Below the pieces are notes generated by a model. That model made no database searches. It had not been told where the DNA came from and was given only the letters and a program-made list of their open reading frames with translations. This document shows positions 8,191-17,221 of a stretch of 64,000 nucleotides of DNA, one piece after another. This DNA is from Oceanospirillaceae bacterium (lineage in GTDB: Bacteria > Pseudomonadota > Gammaproteobacteria > Pseudomonadales > Balneatricaceae). The translations under genes were made by a program, and so were the position numbers. The stretch lies in assembly GCA_029938085.1 (NCBI GenBank), contig JAPYOS010000006.1, forward strand, positions 1-64,000, in the 5' to 3' direction. Positions within the stretch are counted from its first letter, which is position 1, and the number at the start of each line of letters is the position of its first letter.

Positions 8191-9375
8191 CTAACGTTCC
8201 ACTAATTGCATACGGTTGTTGTACCAGTTCATAACCGAGGAAATCAGCAGAGAGATAGCCAAATAAATGGCCATAACGATCAACATACATTCCATTTCAC
8301 GGCCTGTCTGGTTGAGGGAAATGCCACCAATGGTGGCCACGATGTCCATATAGCCTATCGCAAGCGCCAGCGATGAGTTCTTCGCTAGGTTTAAGTACTG
8401 GCTAGTGAGAGGCGGGATTATTACACGTAAGGCTTGAGGGATAACCACCAGCTTGAGTGTGCGACTGTTAGAAATTCCTAGGGCTTGAGCGGCTTCGGTT
8501 TGGCCATGGTTAATTGCCACGATGCCTGCACGTACAATTTCACCAATAAAGGCCGCAGTATAAAAAGATAATGCTAACCAAAGGGCAATAAATTCAGGGC
8601 GAATAACCATGCCACCTTTAAAGTTAAAGCCTTTAAGGGCCGGCACGTCCCACTCGATAGGGCTGCCTAATACAAAGTAGACCACAAGCGGAAGCAACAC
8701 GATGGCCGCTATGTTGATCATTGCTACTGGGTAGGCTTTACCCGTTTCATCTTGAACTTTTTGAGCATGATGGCCAAACCACCACGCAAAAGCGATACCG
8801 GCAATAACAAAAGCGCCCACGATCCAAAATAAAGATTGAAAATCTGGGCTGGGCAATTGGAAGCCTCGATTGTTTAAGAAAAAGACATCGCCAAAATTAA
8901 ACGAGCCTTTAGGGCGTGGTAATGAGCTTACAATAAGGCCGTGTAGCAACAGAATATGCAATAAAACAGGAACATTACGTATGTATTCAATGTAGACGTA
9001 GGCAATTTTTTGCGTGAGCCAGTTATTGGATAAGCGCATCACTCCTAATATGAAGCCAAGGATTGTGGCTAACATGATGCCTGCGCCGGCGACTAATAGA
9101 GTATTAATTAGGCCCACTATCATAGCCGTAAAGTGGTTAGAGGTGGAGCTGTATTCAATGAGGTGTTGGTTTATGTCATAACTTGCGTTTTGCCAGAGAA
9201 AACCAAAATCAATGTCTTTGCCAATGGCAGTTAAGTTCACTACTGCGTTATTAATGACATAGGCAAAAAATGAAATAATCAGAGCTGCGGCAATAATTTG
9301 CACGATGATTGAACGGGCTTCTTTGTTATACCAAGCGCGCAGCAAAGGATTGGTGTTAGATGTAGGAGTACTCAT
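8191..9375 (-). CDS. aapQ: General L-amino-acid ABC transporter permease AapQ
   Basis: AapQ is the larger partner permease of the Aap importer, 394 residues long. It shows an N-terminal helix (residues 20-42), the start of the permease domain at GLINTLLVAGAGIMLATILG, and the EAA loop TEAAQALGISNSRTLKLVVIP near residue 300 that contacts AapP. A long insert with two extra helices in the middle is typical of AapQ. It is separated from aapJ by 156 bases that hold a strong hairpin. Confidence 0.94.
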   Translation of the reverse strand: MSTPTSNTNPLLRAWYNKEARSIIVQIIAAALIISFFAYVINNAVVNLTAIGKDIDFGFLWQNASYDINQHLIEYSSTSNHFTAMIVGLINTLLVAGAGIMLATILGFILGVMRLSNNWLTQKIAYVYIEYIRNVPVLLHILLLHGLIVSSLPRPKGSFNFGDVFFLNNRGFQLPSPDFQSLFWIVGAFVIAGIAFAWWFGHHAQKVQDETGKAYPVAMINIAAIVLLPLVVYFVLGSPIEWDVPALKGFNFKGGMVIRPEFIALWLALSFYTAAFIGEIVRAGIVAINHGQTEAAQALGISNSRTLKLVVIPQALRVIIPPLTSQYLNLAKNSSLALAIGYMDIVATIGGISLNQTGREMECMLIVMAIYLAISLLISSVMNWYNNRMQLVER

Positions 9376-9483
9376 AAGGTGAACCGTGCTACGTAAATAT
9401 CATCAGTTAAATGCAATTCCACAATTTAACATTTGATTGTAATCAAAGGTGTAGCAACCAAAGATAATTAACTTTCAGACATG

Positions 9484-9509
9484 AACTGGGGTGCCGAAGC
9501 ACCCCAGTT
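9484..9509 (-). other. Intercistronic hairpin between aapJ and aapQ
   Basis: An 11-bp perfect stem (AACTGGGGTGC / GCACCCCAGTT) closes a four-base loop that reads UUCG in the transcript, with a closing C-G pair, an exceptionally stable tetraloop. No T-run follows on the minus strand, so it is better read as a 3' stabiliser or partial attenuator than as a full terminator. This fits the usual need for excess binding protein over permease. Confidence 0.7.
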
Positions 9510-9531
9510 TAACACTGCAAATTCGTATTAA

Positions 9532-10554
9532 TTAACGAATTGGAGCAGCGTAAAGTACACCACCTTGATTCCACAAAGCGTTTAAGCCACGTGCAATTTC
9601 TAGAGGGGTATTTGGACCAACGTTACGCTCGTAGATCTCGCCGTAGTTACCGCCTTGTGCGATAGCGCGTGCAGCCCACTTGGCGTCTAAACCAAGCATT
9701 TCGCCCATGTTGCCTTCAGAACCAACCAAACGGTTGATGCCAGGGTTGTTGCCAACGTTAGCAGCAAGGTTCATAGCGTTAGCTTGGGTGATGCCCATTT
9801 CTTCAGCGTTGATCAAAGCGTTAACTACCCACTTACCAATATCAAACCACTGGTCGTCGCCATGACGTACAGCACCACCTAATGGCTCTTTAGAGATGAT
9901 TTCAGGCAACACAACGTGTTGTGTAGGATCATCGAACTTTGCACGAGTAGACGCTAAGCCAGAAGCATCAGTTGTATAAACGTCACAACGGCCAGCTACA
10001 TAGTTGGTGAAGCCTTCCTCGTTAGTTTCAATTGGTACTGGCTCGTAAGACATACCGTTTGCACGGAAGTAGTCAGCTAAGTTCAGTTCTGTAGTCGTAC
10101 CTGTTTGGATACATACAGAAGCGCCGTCTAGTTGAGATGCAGAAGTTACGCCTAGTGCTGCAGGAACCATGAAGCCCTGACCATCATAGAAGTTAACTGG
10201 CAAGAAGCTTAGCTTCAAGTCAGCGTCACGGCTAAGAGTCTCAGTAGTGTTGCGGAACAAAATATCGCCTTCACCAGAGTTCAACATAGTAAAACGGGTC
10301 TTACCCGTAGTAGGTACAAACTGAACCTTGTCGCCATCGCCTAGTACGGCAGCAGCTACAGCACGACAGAAATCAGCGTCAAAACCTTCCCAGCGACCGT
10401 TAGCGTCAGGTGCAGCAAAACCAGCCAAGCCAGTAGTTACAATACACTTCAGTTCGTCAGCAGCACGTACGTCTTCTAAAGTAGAAGCTTGGGCAGCGGT
10501 AGCAGTCATGGCAGTAAGAGCCACACCGGTTAAAACTTTATTGATTAGTTTCAT
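9532..10554 (-). CDS. aapJ: Amino-acid ABC transporter substrate-binding protein AapJ
   Basis: AapJ is the periplasmic receptor of the Aap system. The 340-residue precursor has a clear signal peptide (residues 1-23, ending TAAQA before S) and the solute-binding family 3 pattern WEGFDADFCRAVAAAVLGD, with SVCIQTGTTTE and CDVYTTDASGLAS in the second lobe. The ATG is preceded by AAGGAGG at 9 bases, the strongest ribosome site in the operon. It is first in the operon, downstream of a good sigma-70-like promoter. Confidence 0.96.
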   Translation of the reverse strand: MKLINKVLTGVALTAMTATAAQASTLEDVRAADELKCIVTTGLAGFAAPDANGRWEGFDADFCRAVAAAVLGDGDKVQFVPTTGKTRFTMLNSGEGDILFRNTTETLSRDADLKLSFLPVNFYDGQGFMVPAALGVTSASQLDGASVCIQTGTTTELNLADYFRANGMSYEPVPIETNEEGFTNYVAGRCDVYTTDASGLASTRAKFDDPTQHVVLPEIISKEPLGGAVRHGDDQWFDIGKWVVNALINAEEMGITQANAMNLAANVGNNPGINRLVGSEGNMGEMLGLDAKWAARAIAQGGNYGEIYERNVGPNTPLEIARGLNALWNQGGVLYAAPIR

Positions 10555-10681
10555 AATAAGAAGCCTCCTTTTAAGGACTTTATCTTTTAGTGCAGAAAAT
10601 TATGCAAAATATTTTTGTTTTTGTTACCAAACTACGAATTCTCAGTATTCACTGAGGTTATTCTTCGATGTTCAGACGGGT

Positions 10682-10710
10682 AATATAAAAAAAATTTCAC
10701 TGTTTGTAAA
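10682..10710 (-). promoter_or_regulatory. Sigma-70-type promoter for aapJQMP
   Basis: On the minus strand TTTACA (10710-10705) and TATATT (10687-10682) are separated by exactly 17 bases; each matches five of six consensus positions. The transcript would start near 10675, leaving a leader of about 120 bases that is AT-rich. Confidence 0.5.
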
Positions 10711-10802
10711 CAAAATCTAACTAAATATTGTGACTTTAGTTCAAAAAAGACGATAATGATGGAAAATATTTCCTATAGTAGTATATTTCTCTCTTTAGCA
10801 AC

Positions 10803-12860
10803 CTACACCTTGGAAAATATTTGGTTATCACCGACCCATCGTGCGATTAACTGATCTGTTTTGGCAGGATGGGATGCATATGTCGACGTCATGCTTTTTA
10901 CCTGTGGTAATAGATGAGCGTCGCGTATTAAGTCAGCCACACGTAATCCGATGGCGCCGGCTTGACGGGTGCCCAGTACTTCACCTGGGCCGCGCAGTTG
11001 TAGGTCTTTTTCGGCGATCACAAAGCCGTCGTTGGATTGGCGCAATATGTCCAACCGTTCACGTCCCATGCGTGATAGCGGCGCCTGATACATAAATAGG
11101 CAATGACTTTGAGCCTGTCCTCGCCCTACACGACCTCGCAGTTGGTGTAACTGAGCGAGTCCTAGGCGTTCGGCATTGTCGATGACCATGAGGTTGGCAT
11201 TAGGTACGTCTACACCCACTTCTATGACCGTAGTGGCTACCAGTAGCTGAATTTCACCGGCTTTAAATTGCGCCATCACCTGGGCTTTGTCCGCCGCCGC
11301 CAAACGACCATGAACTAGACCTACATTTACCCCTTGTAATTGTTGCCCAAGCAACAAAGCGGTGTCTTCCGCCGCTTCGCACTGTAGTACTTCCGAGGTT
11401 TCGATGAGTGGGCAGATCCAATACGCCTGTTGACCACTGGCGCAGGCTTGATGCACGCGTTCGATTACATCGGCTCGCCGTACATTGTTGAGCAATACGC
11501 TGTTAATAGGTTTGCGACCCGGGGGCAGTTCATCAATCACCGAATGATCAAGGTCGCCATAGGCGCTCATGGCCAAGGTGCGTGGAATGGGTGTGGCGGT
11601 CATAACCAATTGGTGTAAACCACAGTTGGGTGGGGCTTTAGCGACTAAACAATGCCTTTGTGCCACGCCAAAACGATGCTGTTCATCAATCACCGCAAGG
11701 CCTAGGTGTTGATACTCCACACTGTCTTGGAACAGGGCATGGGTGCCTATGACGATCTGAGCGGTGCCGTTGGCGATAGCCGCTAATGCGTCACGCTTGG
11801 GTTTGGTTTTTTGTTTGCCCGTTAGCCATACTACCGTCACGCCTAGGGGCTCAAGCCAGTGTTTAAAATTGTGCAGGTGCTGCTCGGCCAAGATTTCTGT
11901 GGGCGCGAGTACCGCAACTTGGCAGCCATTGTCTACGGCACGGCACGCGGCTAGGGCGGCAACCACGGTTTTGCCTGAGCCCACGTCACCTTGAACCATC
12001 CTCACCATAGGTAACGGCTGGCTTACATCAGCCATGATTTCAGACCAGACTCGACGTTGCGCCCCGGTCAGGCTAAACGGTAACTGTTGGATAAACTGCT
12101 GTTCTAAATTTTGTACCGCCGCTAATGCCGGCGCCGGCAGGCTTTGAGTTTGTTGTTTGGCGCGACTGAGGGTGAGCTGATGGGCGATGAGCTCTTCTAA
12201 GACCAGTCTCAACTTAGCGGGCGTAACCTGGCTTTCGAGTTGTTGAATGTCTACGCCAACTTTGGGGTAGTGTAATTGTTGCAGGCTGCTCTGCAGGCTC
12301 GGTAGTTGATATTGTTTGATGAGTTGTTGCGGCAGAAGCTCTTCTATATGTAGGCGCTGGTGCTCAAGCTGCTGCCAAGCCAATTCAATGAGTTGGCCAA
12401 TACGCACTACACTAATGCCTTCTGTGGTGGGGTAAATAGGGGTGAGCTGGTCGGCGAGTGGCGGCGGGGTATCATCAAACAACTGATATTCTGGATGCAC
12501 CATCTCTAAACCCTGAGGGCCCGGTCGTACTTCACCAAAACAACGTATGTTGCGGCCTTCAGTAAAGCTTTTAGCTTGGTTGGCGTGAAAGTGCATAAAG
12601 CGCAAGCCTAAGTGTGCACCGTTTTGGCTAATGGACACGCGTAGGCTGACGCGCCTCCCGCGCTGCAAGGCCGAACTTGTGATCTGGCCGTCAACCAAAT
12701 GTTGCGAACGCGGGGTGAGTGCGTGTAACGGCGTGACGCGAGTACGGTCTTGATAACGTAATGGCAAGTGAAACAGCAGATCTTCAACTTGGTGTAAGCC
12801 TAGTTTGGCTAATTTGGCGGCTAGGGCTGGGCCAACGCCATTAAGTTGCGTGATTTCCAT
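10803..12860 (-). CDS. recG: ATP-dependent DNA helicase RecG
   Basis: RecG remodels stalled replication forks and Holliday junctions. The 685-residue product starts with a helix-hairpin-helix-like NGVGPALAAKLAKLGL, then an OB-fold wedge domain, and has the superfamily 2 motifs GDVGSGKT (Walker A), DEQHRFG (motif II) and QLRGRVGRG (motif VI). Length and domain order are typical. It starts 11 bases after the spoT stop, so it is probably part of a spoT–recG unit as in E. coli, where trmH intervenes. Confidence 0.97.
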   Translation of the reverse strand: MEITQLNGVGPALAAKLAKLGLHQVEDLLFHLPLRYQDRTRVTPLHALTPRSQHLVDGQITSSALQRGRRVSLRVSISQNGAHLGLRFMHFHANQAKSFTEGRNIRCFGEVRPGPQGLEMVHPEYQLFDDTPPPLADQLTPIYPTTEGISVVRIGQLIELAWQQLEHQRLHIEELLPQQLIKQYQLPSLQSSLQQLHYPKVGVDIQQLESQVTPAKLRLVLEELIAHQLTLSRAKQQTQSLPAPALAAVQNLEQQFIQQLPFSLTGAQRRVWSEIMADVSQPLPMVRMVQGDVGSGKTVVAALAACRAVDNGCQVAVLAPTEILAEQHLHNFKHWLEPLGVTVVWLTGKQKTKPKRDALAAIANGTAQIVIGTHALFQDSVEYQHLGLAVIDEQHRFGVAQRHCLVAKAPPNCGLHQLVMTATPIPRTLAMSAYGDLDHSVIDELPPGRKPINSVLLNNVRRADVIERVHQACASGQQAYWICPLIETSEVLQCEAAEDTALLLGQQLQGVNVGLVHGRLAAADKAQVMAQFKAGEIQLLVATTVIEVGVDVPNANLMVIDNAERLGLAQLHQLRGRVGRGQAQSHCLFMYQAPLSRMGRERLDILRQSNDGFVIAEKDLQLRGPGEVLGTRQAGAIGLRVADLIRDAHLLPQVKSMTSTYASHPAKTDQLIARWVGDNQIFSKV

Positions 12861-12871
12861 GTTGCACCAGG

Positions 12872-14992
12872 CTAAGTGCGATTGAGTCGAATAACGCCGG
12901 CAATTTTACGCATCGACTTAATCACCTGAGCTAGGTGCACACGGTTATGTACGCTAATCTCCAAATTAACCACAGACAAACGTGCGTCTTTTTCGTTAAC
13001 GTCAATTTTTTCGACGTTAGCGTCATCCTTGGCGGCACTGGTGGCCAAACTGGCAATGATGCCGCGGCTGGCCGACACTTCAATTTCCAAACACACATCA
13101 AAGTCGCGATCGCCTGTTTCTGCCCACACTAAGGCCAGGGTTTTGTCTTTGTCTCTACCGATATCTTGCATGTTATTACAGAAGGTTCGGTGCACAGCAA
13201 TACCATGGCCAGCATTGAGGTGGCCGACGATAGTGTCGCCGGGAATAGGCCGACAACAGCGTGAATACTTAATCATGACGCCTTCGGTGCCGTGAATCTC
13301 CATGGGCCCTATGGCCTTGGTCTGACCTTCTTCATCGGTGGCGTCTTGGCTTAAGGCAGTGGCCACAATATAGGCCAAACGTTTACCCGCGCCTACTTCG
13401 GCTAACAGCGCATCTACGCTGGTTAACTTGTGCTGACCGACGTAATGTTTTAATAACTGGGCATCAATCGTGTCAAGGCTCAGATCATTGGTGCCTAATT
13501 CCTGATTCAGCAAGCGCCGCCCTAAGTTCACGGCGTCATCCGTAGCCTGATGTTTGAGGGCATGGCGAATGTTGCTGCTGGCTTTGGCAGTGGCGACAAA
13601 GTTTAACCAACTCATGTTTGGCTTGGCGCTGGCTGTGGTCACAATCTCAATGGTATCGCCGCTATCTAATTTTTGGCTCAACGGCGCCAAACGACGATTG
13701 ATACGGCAAGCAATACAAGTATTACCAATGTCGGTATGAACCGCATAGGCAAAATCGATGGGTGTAGCACCGGCAGGTAATGAGAACACACCGCCCTTGG
13801 GGGAGAAGACGTACACCTCATCAGGGAATAGATCGTGCTTCACATGGTTGATAAACTCCATGGCATTACCGGAGCGTTTTTGCATTTCCACCAGTTCTCG
13901 GATCCACTGCTGGGCGCGGTTGTGGGCTCTTTGGGCGCGGCTATTGGTGTTTTTGTAGAACCAGTGTTCAGCGACACCGTGGTTGGCAATGTCTTCCATT
14001 TCTTGGGTGCGAATTTGGATTTCGATGGGCGTATGTACGCCCGATCCTGCGCGGTAGAGCGTGGTATGTAAAGACTGATATCCATTGGACTTGGGGATTG
14101 CAATATAGTCTTTAAAGCGGCCCGGCACTGGGCGGTAGAGATTAAGGTGGTGTACGGCGCCTAAAATACGGTAACAGGTGTCGACTTTGTCGGTGACGAT
14201 ACGAAACGCAAATACGTCCATAATTTCTCGAAAGGACTTTTGCTGCTCTTTCATCTTGTTATAAATGCCCGCCAAATGTTTTTGTCGGCCGCTTATCTGG
14301 CCAGGAAATTCATCATGTTCTAAACAGTCTACTAGGGCAATCTGTACCTGTTCCATAAGCGCCTTGCGCTCACCTCGAGCTGCAATTACGGCTTTTTGAA
14401 TGTGCCTGTAGCGCATGGGGTGGTAGGCAGAAAAAGCCAAGTCTTCGAGCTCAATTTTGAGATCATGCATGCCCAAGCGGCCAGCAATAGGCGCATAAAT
14501 ATCGGTGGTTTCTTTGGCAATGCGGCGACGGCTGTCTGGGCGCATGGCGCCAATGGTACGCATGTTGTGCAAACGGTCTGCCAGTTTGACCAAAATAACC
14601 CGGATATCTTTAGCCATGGCAATGGCCATTTTTTGAAAGTTATGAGCTTGGCTTTCGGCACGGGTTTTAAATTCTAGGTGGGTCAGCTTGCTGACGCCAT
14701 CAACTAAGTTGGCAACGGCTTCACCAAATTGGCCTTCTACCCCGGGCTTATCCACTTCGGTGTCTTCAATGACATCATGTAACATGGCGGCCATAAGGCT
14801 TTCGTGGTCCATGTGCATGCTGGCCAAGATGCTGGCGACAGCTAGAGGGTGAGTAACGTAGGGTTCGCCACTCTTGCGCATTTGGCCGTCATGGGCCTGT
14901 TCGGCATAGTAGTATGCCCGCCGTACTGCTTGCACCTGGGTCGGTTCAAGGTAGTCGTCGAGACGCTTTGCGAGGGCGTCGATAGTGGGCAT
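12872..14992 (-). CDS. spoT: Bifunctional (p)ppGpp synthetase/hydrolase SpoT
   Basis: SpoT makes and degrades the alarmone (p)ppGpp. The 706-residue product has the HD hydrolase motif (HDVIEDT, about residue 71), a synthetase region with GYQSLHTTL, a TGS domain (VYVFSPKGGVFSLPAGATPIDF written here as a region near residue 390) and a C-terminal ACT domain. ATG 14992 was preferred over the upstream in-frame start at 15064 because AAAGGA lies 9 bases before it and the length then matches E. coli (702). It lies in the gmk–rpoZ–spoT order, with a terminator separating rpoZ. Confidence 0.96.
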   Translation of the reverse strand: MPTIDALAKRLDDYLEPTQVQAVRRAYYYAEQAHDGQMRKSGEPYVTHPLAVASILASMHMDHESLMAAMLHDVIEDTEVDKPGVEGQFGEAVANLVDGVSKLTHLEFKTRAESQAHNFQKMAIAMAKDIRVILVKLADRLHNMRTIGAMRPDSRRRIAKETTDIYAPIAGRLGMHDLKIELEDLAFSAYHPMRYRHIQKAVIAARGERKALMEQVQIALVDCLEHDEFPGQISGRQKHLAGIYNKMKEQQKSFREIMDVFAFRIVTDKVDTCYRILGAVHHLNLYRPVPGRFKDYIAIPKSNGYQSLHTTLYRAGSGVHTPIEIQIRTQEMEDIANHGVAEHWFYKNTNSRAQRAHNRAQQWIRELVEMQKRSGNAMEFINHVKHDLFPDEVYVFSPKGGVFSLPAGATPIDFAYAVHTDIGNTCIACRINRRLAPLSQKLDSGDTIEIVTTASAKPNMSWLNFVATAKASSNIRHALKHQATDDAVNLGRRLLNQELGTNDLSLDTIDAQLLKHYVGQHKLTSVDALLAEVGAGKRLAYIVATALSQDATDEEGQTKAIGPMEIHGTEGVMIKYSRCCRPIPGDTIVGHLNAGHGIAVHRTFCNNMQDIGRDKDKTLALVWAETGDRDFDVCLEIEVSASRGIIASLATSAAKDDANVEKIDVNEKDARLSVVNLEISVHNRVHLAQVIKSMRKIAGVIRLNRT

Positions 14993-15082
14993 AGCGGAGC
15001 ATCCTTTGCGGTTGATAAAACCATGGTAACGGAAAAATGATGGAGTGGGCAGACTTGTTGCCAATAAGTTGAATTTAGTAAC

Positions 15083-15110
15083 AAAAAAAGAGCCATTTGG
15101 CTCTTTTTTT
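15083..15110 (-). terminator. Rho-independent terminator after rpoZ
   Basis: AAAAAAAGAGCC (15083-15094) and GGCTCTTTTTTT (15099-15110) form a 12-bp stem with a four-base loop and an A/T-rich base. On the minus strand it lies 34 bases after the rpoZ stop and before spoT. The near-symmetrical A and T runs make it potentially bidirectional. Confidence 0.8.
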
Positions 15111-15143
15111 AAGTTTATTTAGGGCTAATAACTAGCTACTGAA

Positions 15144-15467
15144 TTACTCGTCGATGTCAGGCGTGCCCTGAACTACTTCTTCAGTAGGTTCGGCTACGGT
15201 TTGTGTGACTTCATCTAACACGTCTTGATCAGCAGGCGTTTCAACAAACTGTTGGTTCAGTTCATCTTGCTCGTCAAGGATGCTGGCATTAATATAGCCA
15301 TCGGCGATTTCACGTAGCGCAACAACTGTGCACTTGTCATTTTCCCATTCAATGTGGGCTTCTTTGCCACCGGTGGCGAGTTGACGGGCACGCTTGGAGG
15401 AGACCATGATGAGCTCAAAGCGGTTATCTACGTTTTCCAAACAATCTTCTACGGTTACGCGAGCCAT
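15144..15467 (-). CDS. rpoZ: RNA polymerase omega subunit RpoZ
   Basis: Omega helps fold and stabilise the beta-prime subunit and forms part of one ppGpp site on RNA polymerase. The first 70 residues match the family tightly ([20 protein letters not shown], then SKRARQL and [15 protein letters not shown]). The total of 107 residues includes an acidic C-terminal tail. It lies between gmk and spoT, the order seen across gammaproteobacteria. Confidence 0.97.
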   Translation of the reverse strand: MARVTVEDCLENVDNRFELIMVSSKRARQLATGGKEAHIEWENDKCTVVALREIADGYINASILDEQDELNQQFVETPADQDVLDEVTQTVAEPTEEVVQGTPDIDE

Positions 15468-15548
15468 GTGGGTTTACCTATATTGCAATAACGATGGGTC
15501 GGCCATGATCTGACAAGGCCGAAAATAAGACGCGCTAGTGTACAAAAT

Positions 15549-16178
15549 TTAGCCACCTGTTGACAAGAGATCAGCAAGTAATTGATCGTGTTTATGTGCT
15601 TGTTGGGGTGTTTTTAGGCGTCGGCAGCTGAATATACACTGTAAATCGCTTAATGCCTCACTAAAGTCGTCGTTGATGACTAAAAAGTGACTGCCGTGGT
15701 AATGGCTAATTTCACTGTGGGCCTCGGCCATACGTTGAGCTATGATGTCGGCAGAATCGGTGCCACGGCCCTGCAAGCGATCTTGTAACGCCGCTTGGGA
15801 TGGAGGTAGGATGGTGACCGCAACAGCTGCGGGGAAGATGGCCAGAACTTGATCACGCCCTTGCCAGTCGATTTCTAGAATAACGTCTTGGCCTAAGGCT
15901 AAATTAGCTTCGACCCAAGCTTTGGATGTGCCGTAGCTATTGTCAAACACCGTAGCGTATTCCAGCATAAGTTGGCGCTCGACCAGTTCGCCAAAGTTCT
16001 GTTGACTAACAAAGTTATAATCGACACCGTGCTCTTCACCCGAGCGCATTTTACGCGTGGTGTGGGACACTGACACACATACCTGCGGGTCCTGTGCTAA
16101 CAAAGCTTTTACCAAGCTAGTTTTGCCAGCGCCAGACGGGGCTGAAAGAATATAGAGTGCACCAGTGGTGTGAGACAT
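15549..16178 (-). CDS. gmk: Guanylate kinase Gmk
   Basis: Gmk phosphorylates GMP to GDP. The 209-residue product has the P-loop SAPSGAGKTSL near residue 9, the GMP-binding SHTTRKMRSGEEHGVDYNF segment and the EIDWQG motif. ATG 16178 was chosen because it puts the P-loop at the usual distance; an in-frame TTG at 16208 would add ten residues that are not typical. It is the first gene of the minus-strand gmk–rpoZ unit and diverges from rph. Confidence 0.96.
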   Translation of the reverse strand: MSHTTGALYILSAPSGAGKTSLVKALLAQDPQVCVSVSHTTRKMRSGEEHGVDYNFVSQQNFGELVERQLMLEYATVFDNSYGTSKAWVEANLALGQDVILEIDWQGRDQVLAIFPAAVAVTILPPSQAALQDRLQGRGTDSADIIAQRMAEAHSEISHYHGSHFLVINDDFSEALSDLQCIFSCRRLKTPQQAHKHDQLLADLLSTGG

Positions 16179-16412
16179 ATTGGGGCCGTATGAGTAAGCA
16201 ATAGCCAATTATAAGCAAGCTGCGAGGCAATGTCAGGTGTTGTTTTCAAGGCCCATTGGGTGGTGGCGCGCAAAAGCGGTCATGCTGCGTGCCATCTGCG
16301 GTCAACTGATTTAAAATAGGGCATATCTGCGGTGCTAGTAGATACGAGGTGGTTAGTTTGTCTTGTATTTTGTGCCGTGCATAAGTTATCCATTAATGAA
16401 TAAAGGTTCCCC

Positions 16413-17183
16413 ATGACATCCACTCTTACAGATCAGCTAAAAGACCTCAAACTCGACTTTAAACGCCCAAGTGGTCGTGCAACTGATCAGCTACGCGACA
16501 TTAAGATTACCCGTGGTTTCACTAAACATGCCGAAGGCTCTGTGTTGATAGAGTTCGGCGATACCAAGGTATTGTGTACGGCGACTGTGGAGCGTGGTGT
16601 GCCGCGTTTTTTAAGGGGCTCTGGCAGCGGTTGGGTCACTGCAGAATACGGCATGCTACCGCGTTCAACGCACTCACGTAACGGCCGCGAAGCAGCCCGT
16701 GGTAAGCAGGGTGGACGCACGTTGGAAATTCAGCGTTTAATTGGTCGTTCATTACGGGCGTCGTTGAATTTGGGTAAATTGGGTGAAAATACCATTACCC
16801 TGGATTGCGACGTTTTGCAGGCCGATGGTGGCACGCGCACAGCGTCTATCACCGGTGCATACATTGCTATGGTGGATGCCATCAACGTTTTAAAGAAAGA
16901 TAAAAATGGCGCTATGAAAGGCAATCCATTAAAGCGTCAAATTGCGGCTATTTCCGTAGGCATTTATAAGGACGTGGCGGTGTTGGACTTAGATTACGCG
17001 GAAGACTCTAAAGCGGAAACCGATATGAATGTGGTGATGACTGCAGACGGTGGTTTTATCGAAGTACAAGGCACTGCCGAGGGAACACCTTATACGGAAG
17101 AGCAAATGGCGGCTATGTTGGCCTTGGCCCGCAACGGCATTGCGGAAATTACCGCGCTACAAAACGCGGCACTTGCTCAATAG
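16413..17183 (+). CDS. rph: Ribonuclease PH
   Basis: RNase PH is a phosphate-dependent exoribonuclease that trims tRNA 3' ends. The 256-residue product carries [15 protein letters not shown] (here starting near residue 18), the [12 protein letters not shown] and [14 protein letters not shown] segments and the [14 protein letters not shown] motif. It has about 16 more residues at the N-terminus than typical members, but no internal ATG offers a shorter start. AAGG lies about 8 bases upstream of the ATG. The neighbour crc is convergent, and pyrE follows, as in Pseudomonas. Confidence 0.96.
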   Translation: MTSTLTDQLKDLKLDFKRPSGRATDQLRDIKITRGFTKHAEGSVLIEFGDTKVLCTATVERGVPRFLRGSGSGWVTAEYGMLPRSTHSRNGREAARGKQGGRTLEIQRLIGRSLRASLNLGKLGENTITLDCDVLQADGGTRTASITGAYIAMVDAINVLKKDKNGAMKGNPLKRQIAAISVGIYKDVAVLDLDYAEDSKAETDMNVVMTADGGFIEVQGTAEGTPYTEEQMAAMLALARNGIAEITALQNAALAQ

Positions 17184-17198
17184 TTAGCAACTGACTTG

Positions 17199-17219
17199 CG
17201 CCAGCTTGAAGGGCTGGCG
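17199..17219. terminator. Hairpin between convergent rph and crc
   Basis: CGCCAGC (17199-17205) and GCTGGCG (17213-17219) form a 7-bp stem with a 7-base loop, placed between the rph and crc stop codons. No T-run follows on either strand, so a bidirectional terminator is plausible but not certain. Confidence 0.5.
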
Positions 17220-17221
17220 GC

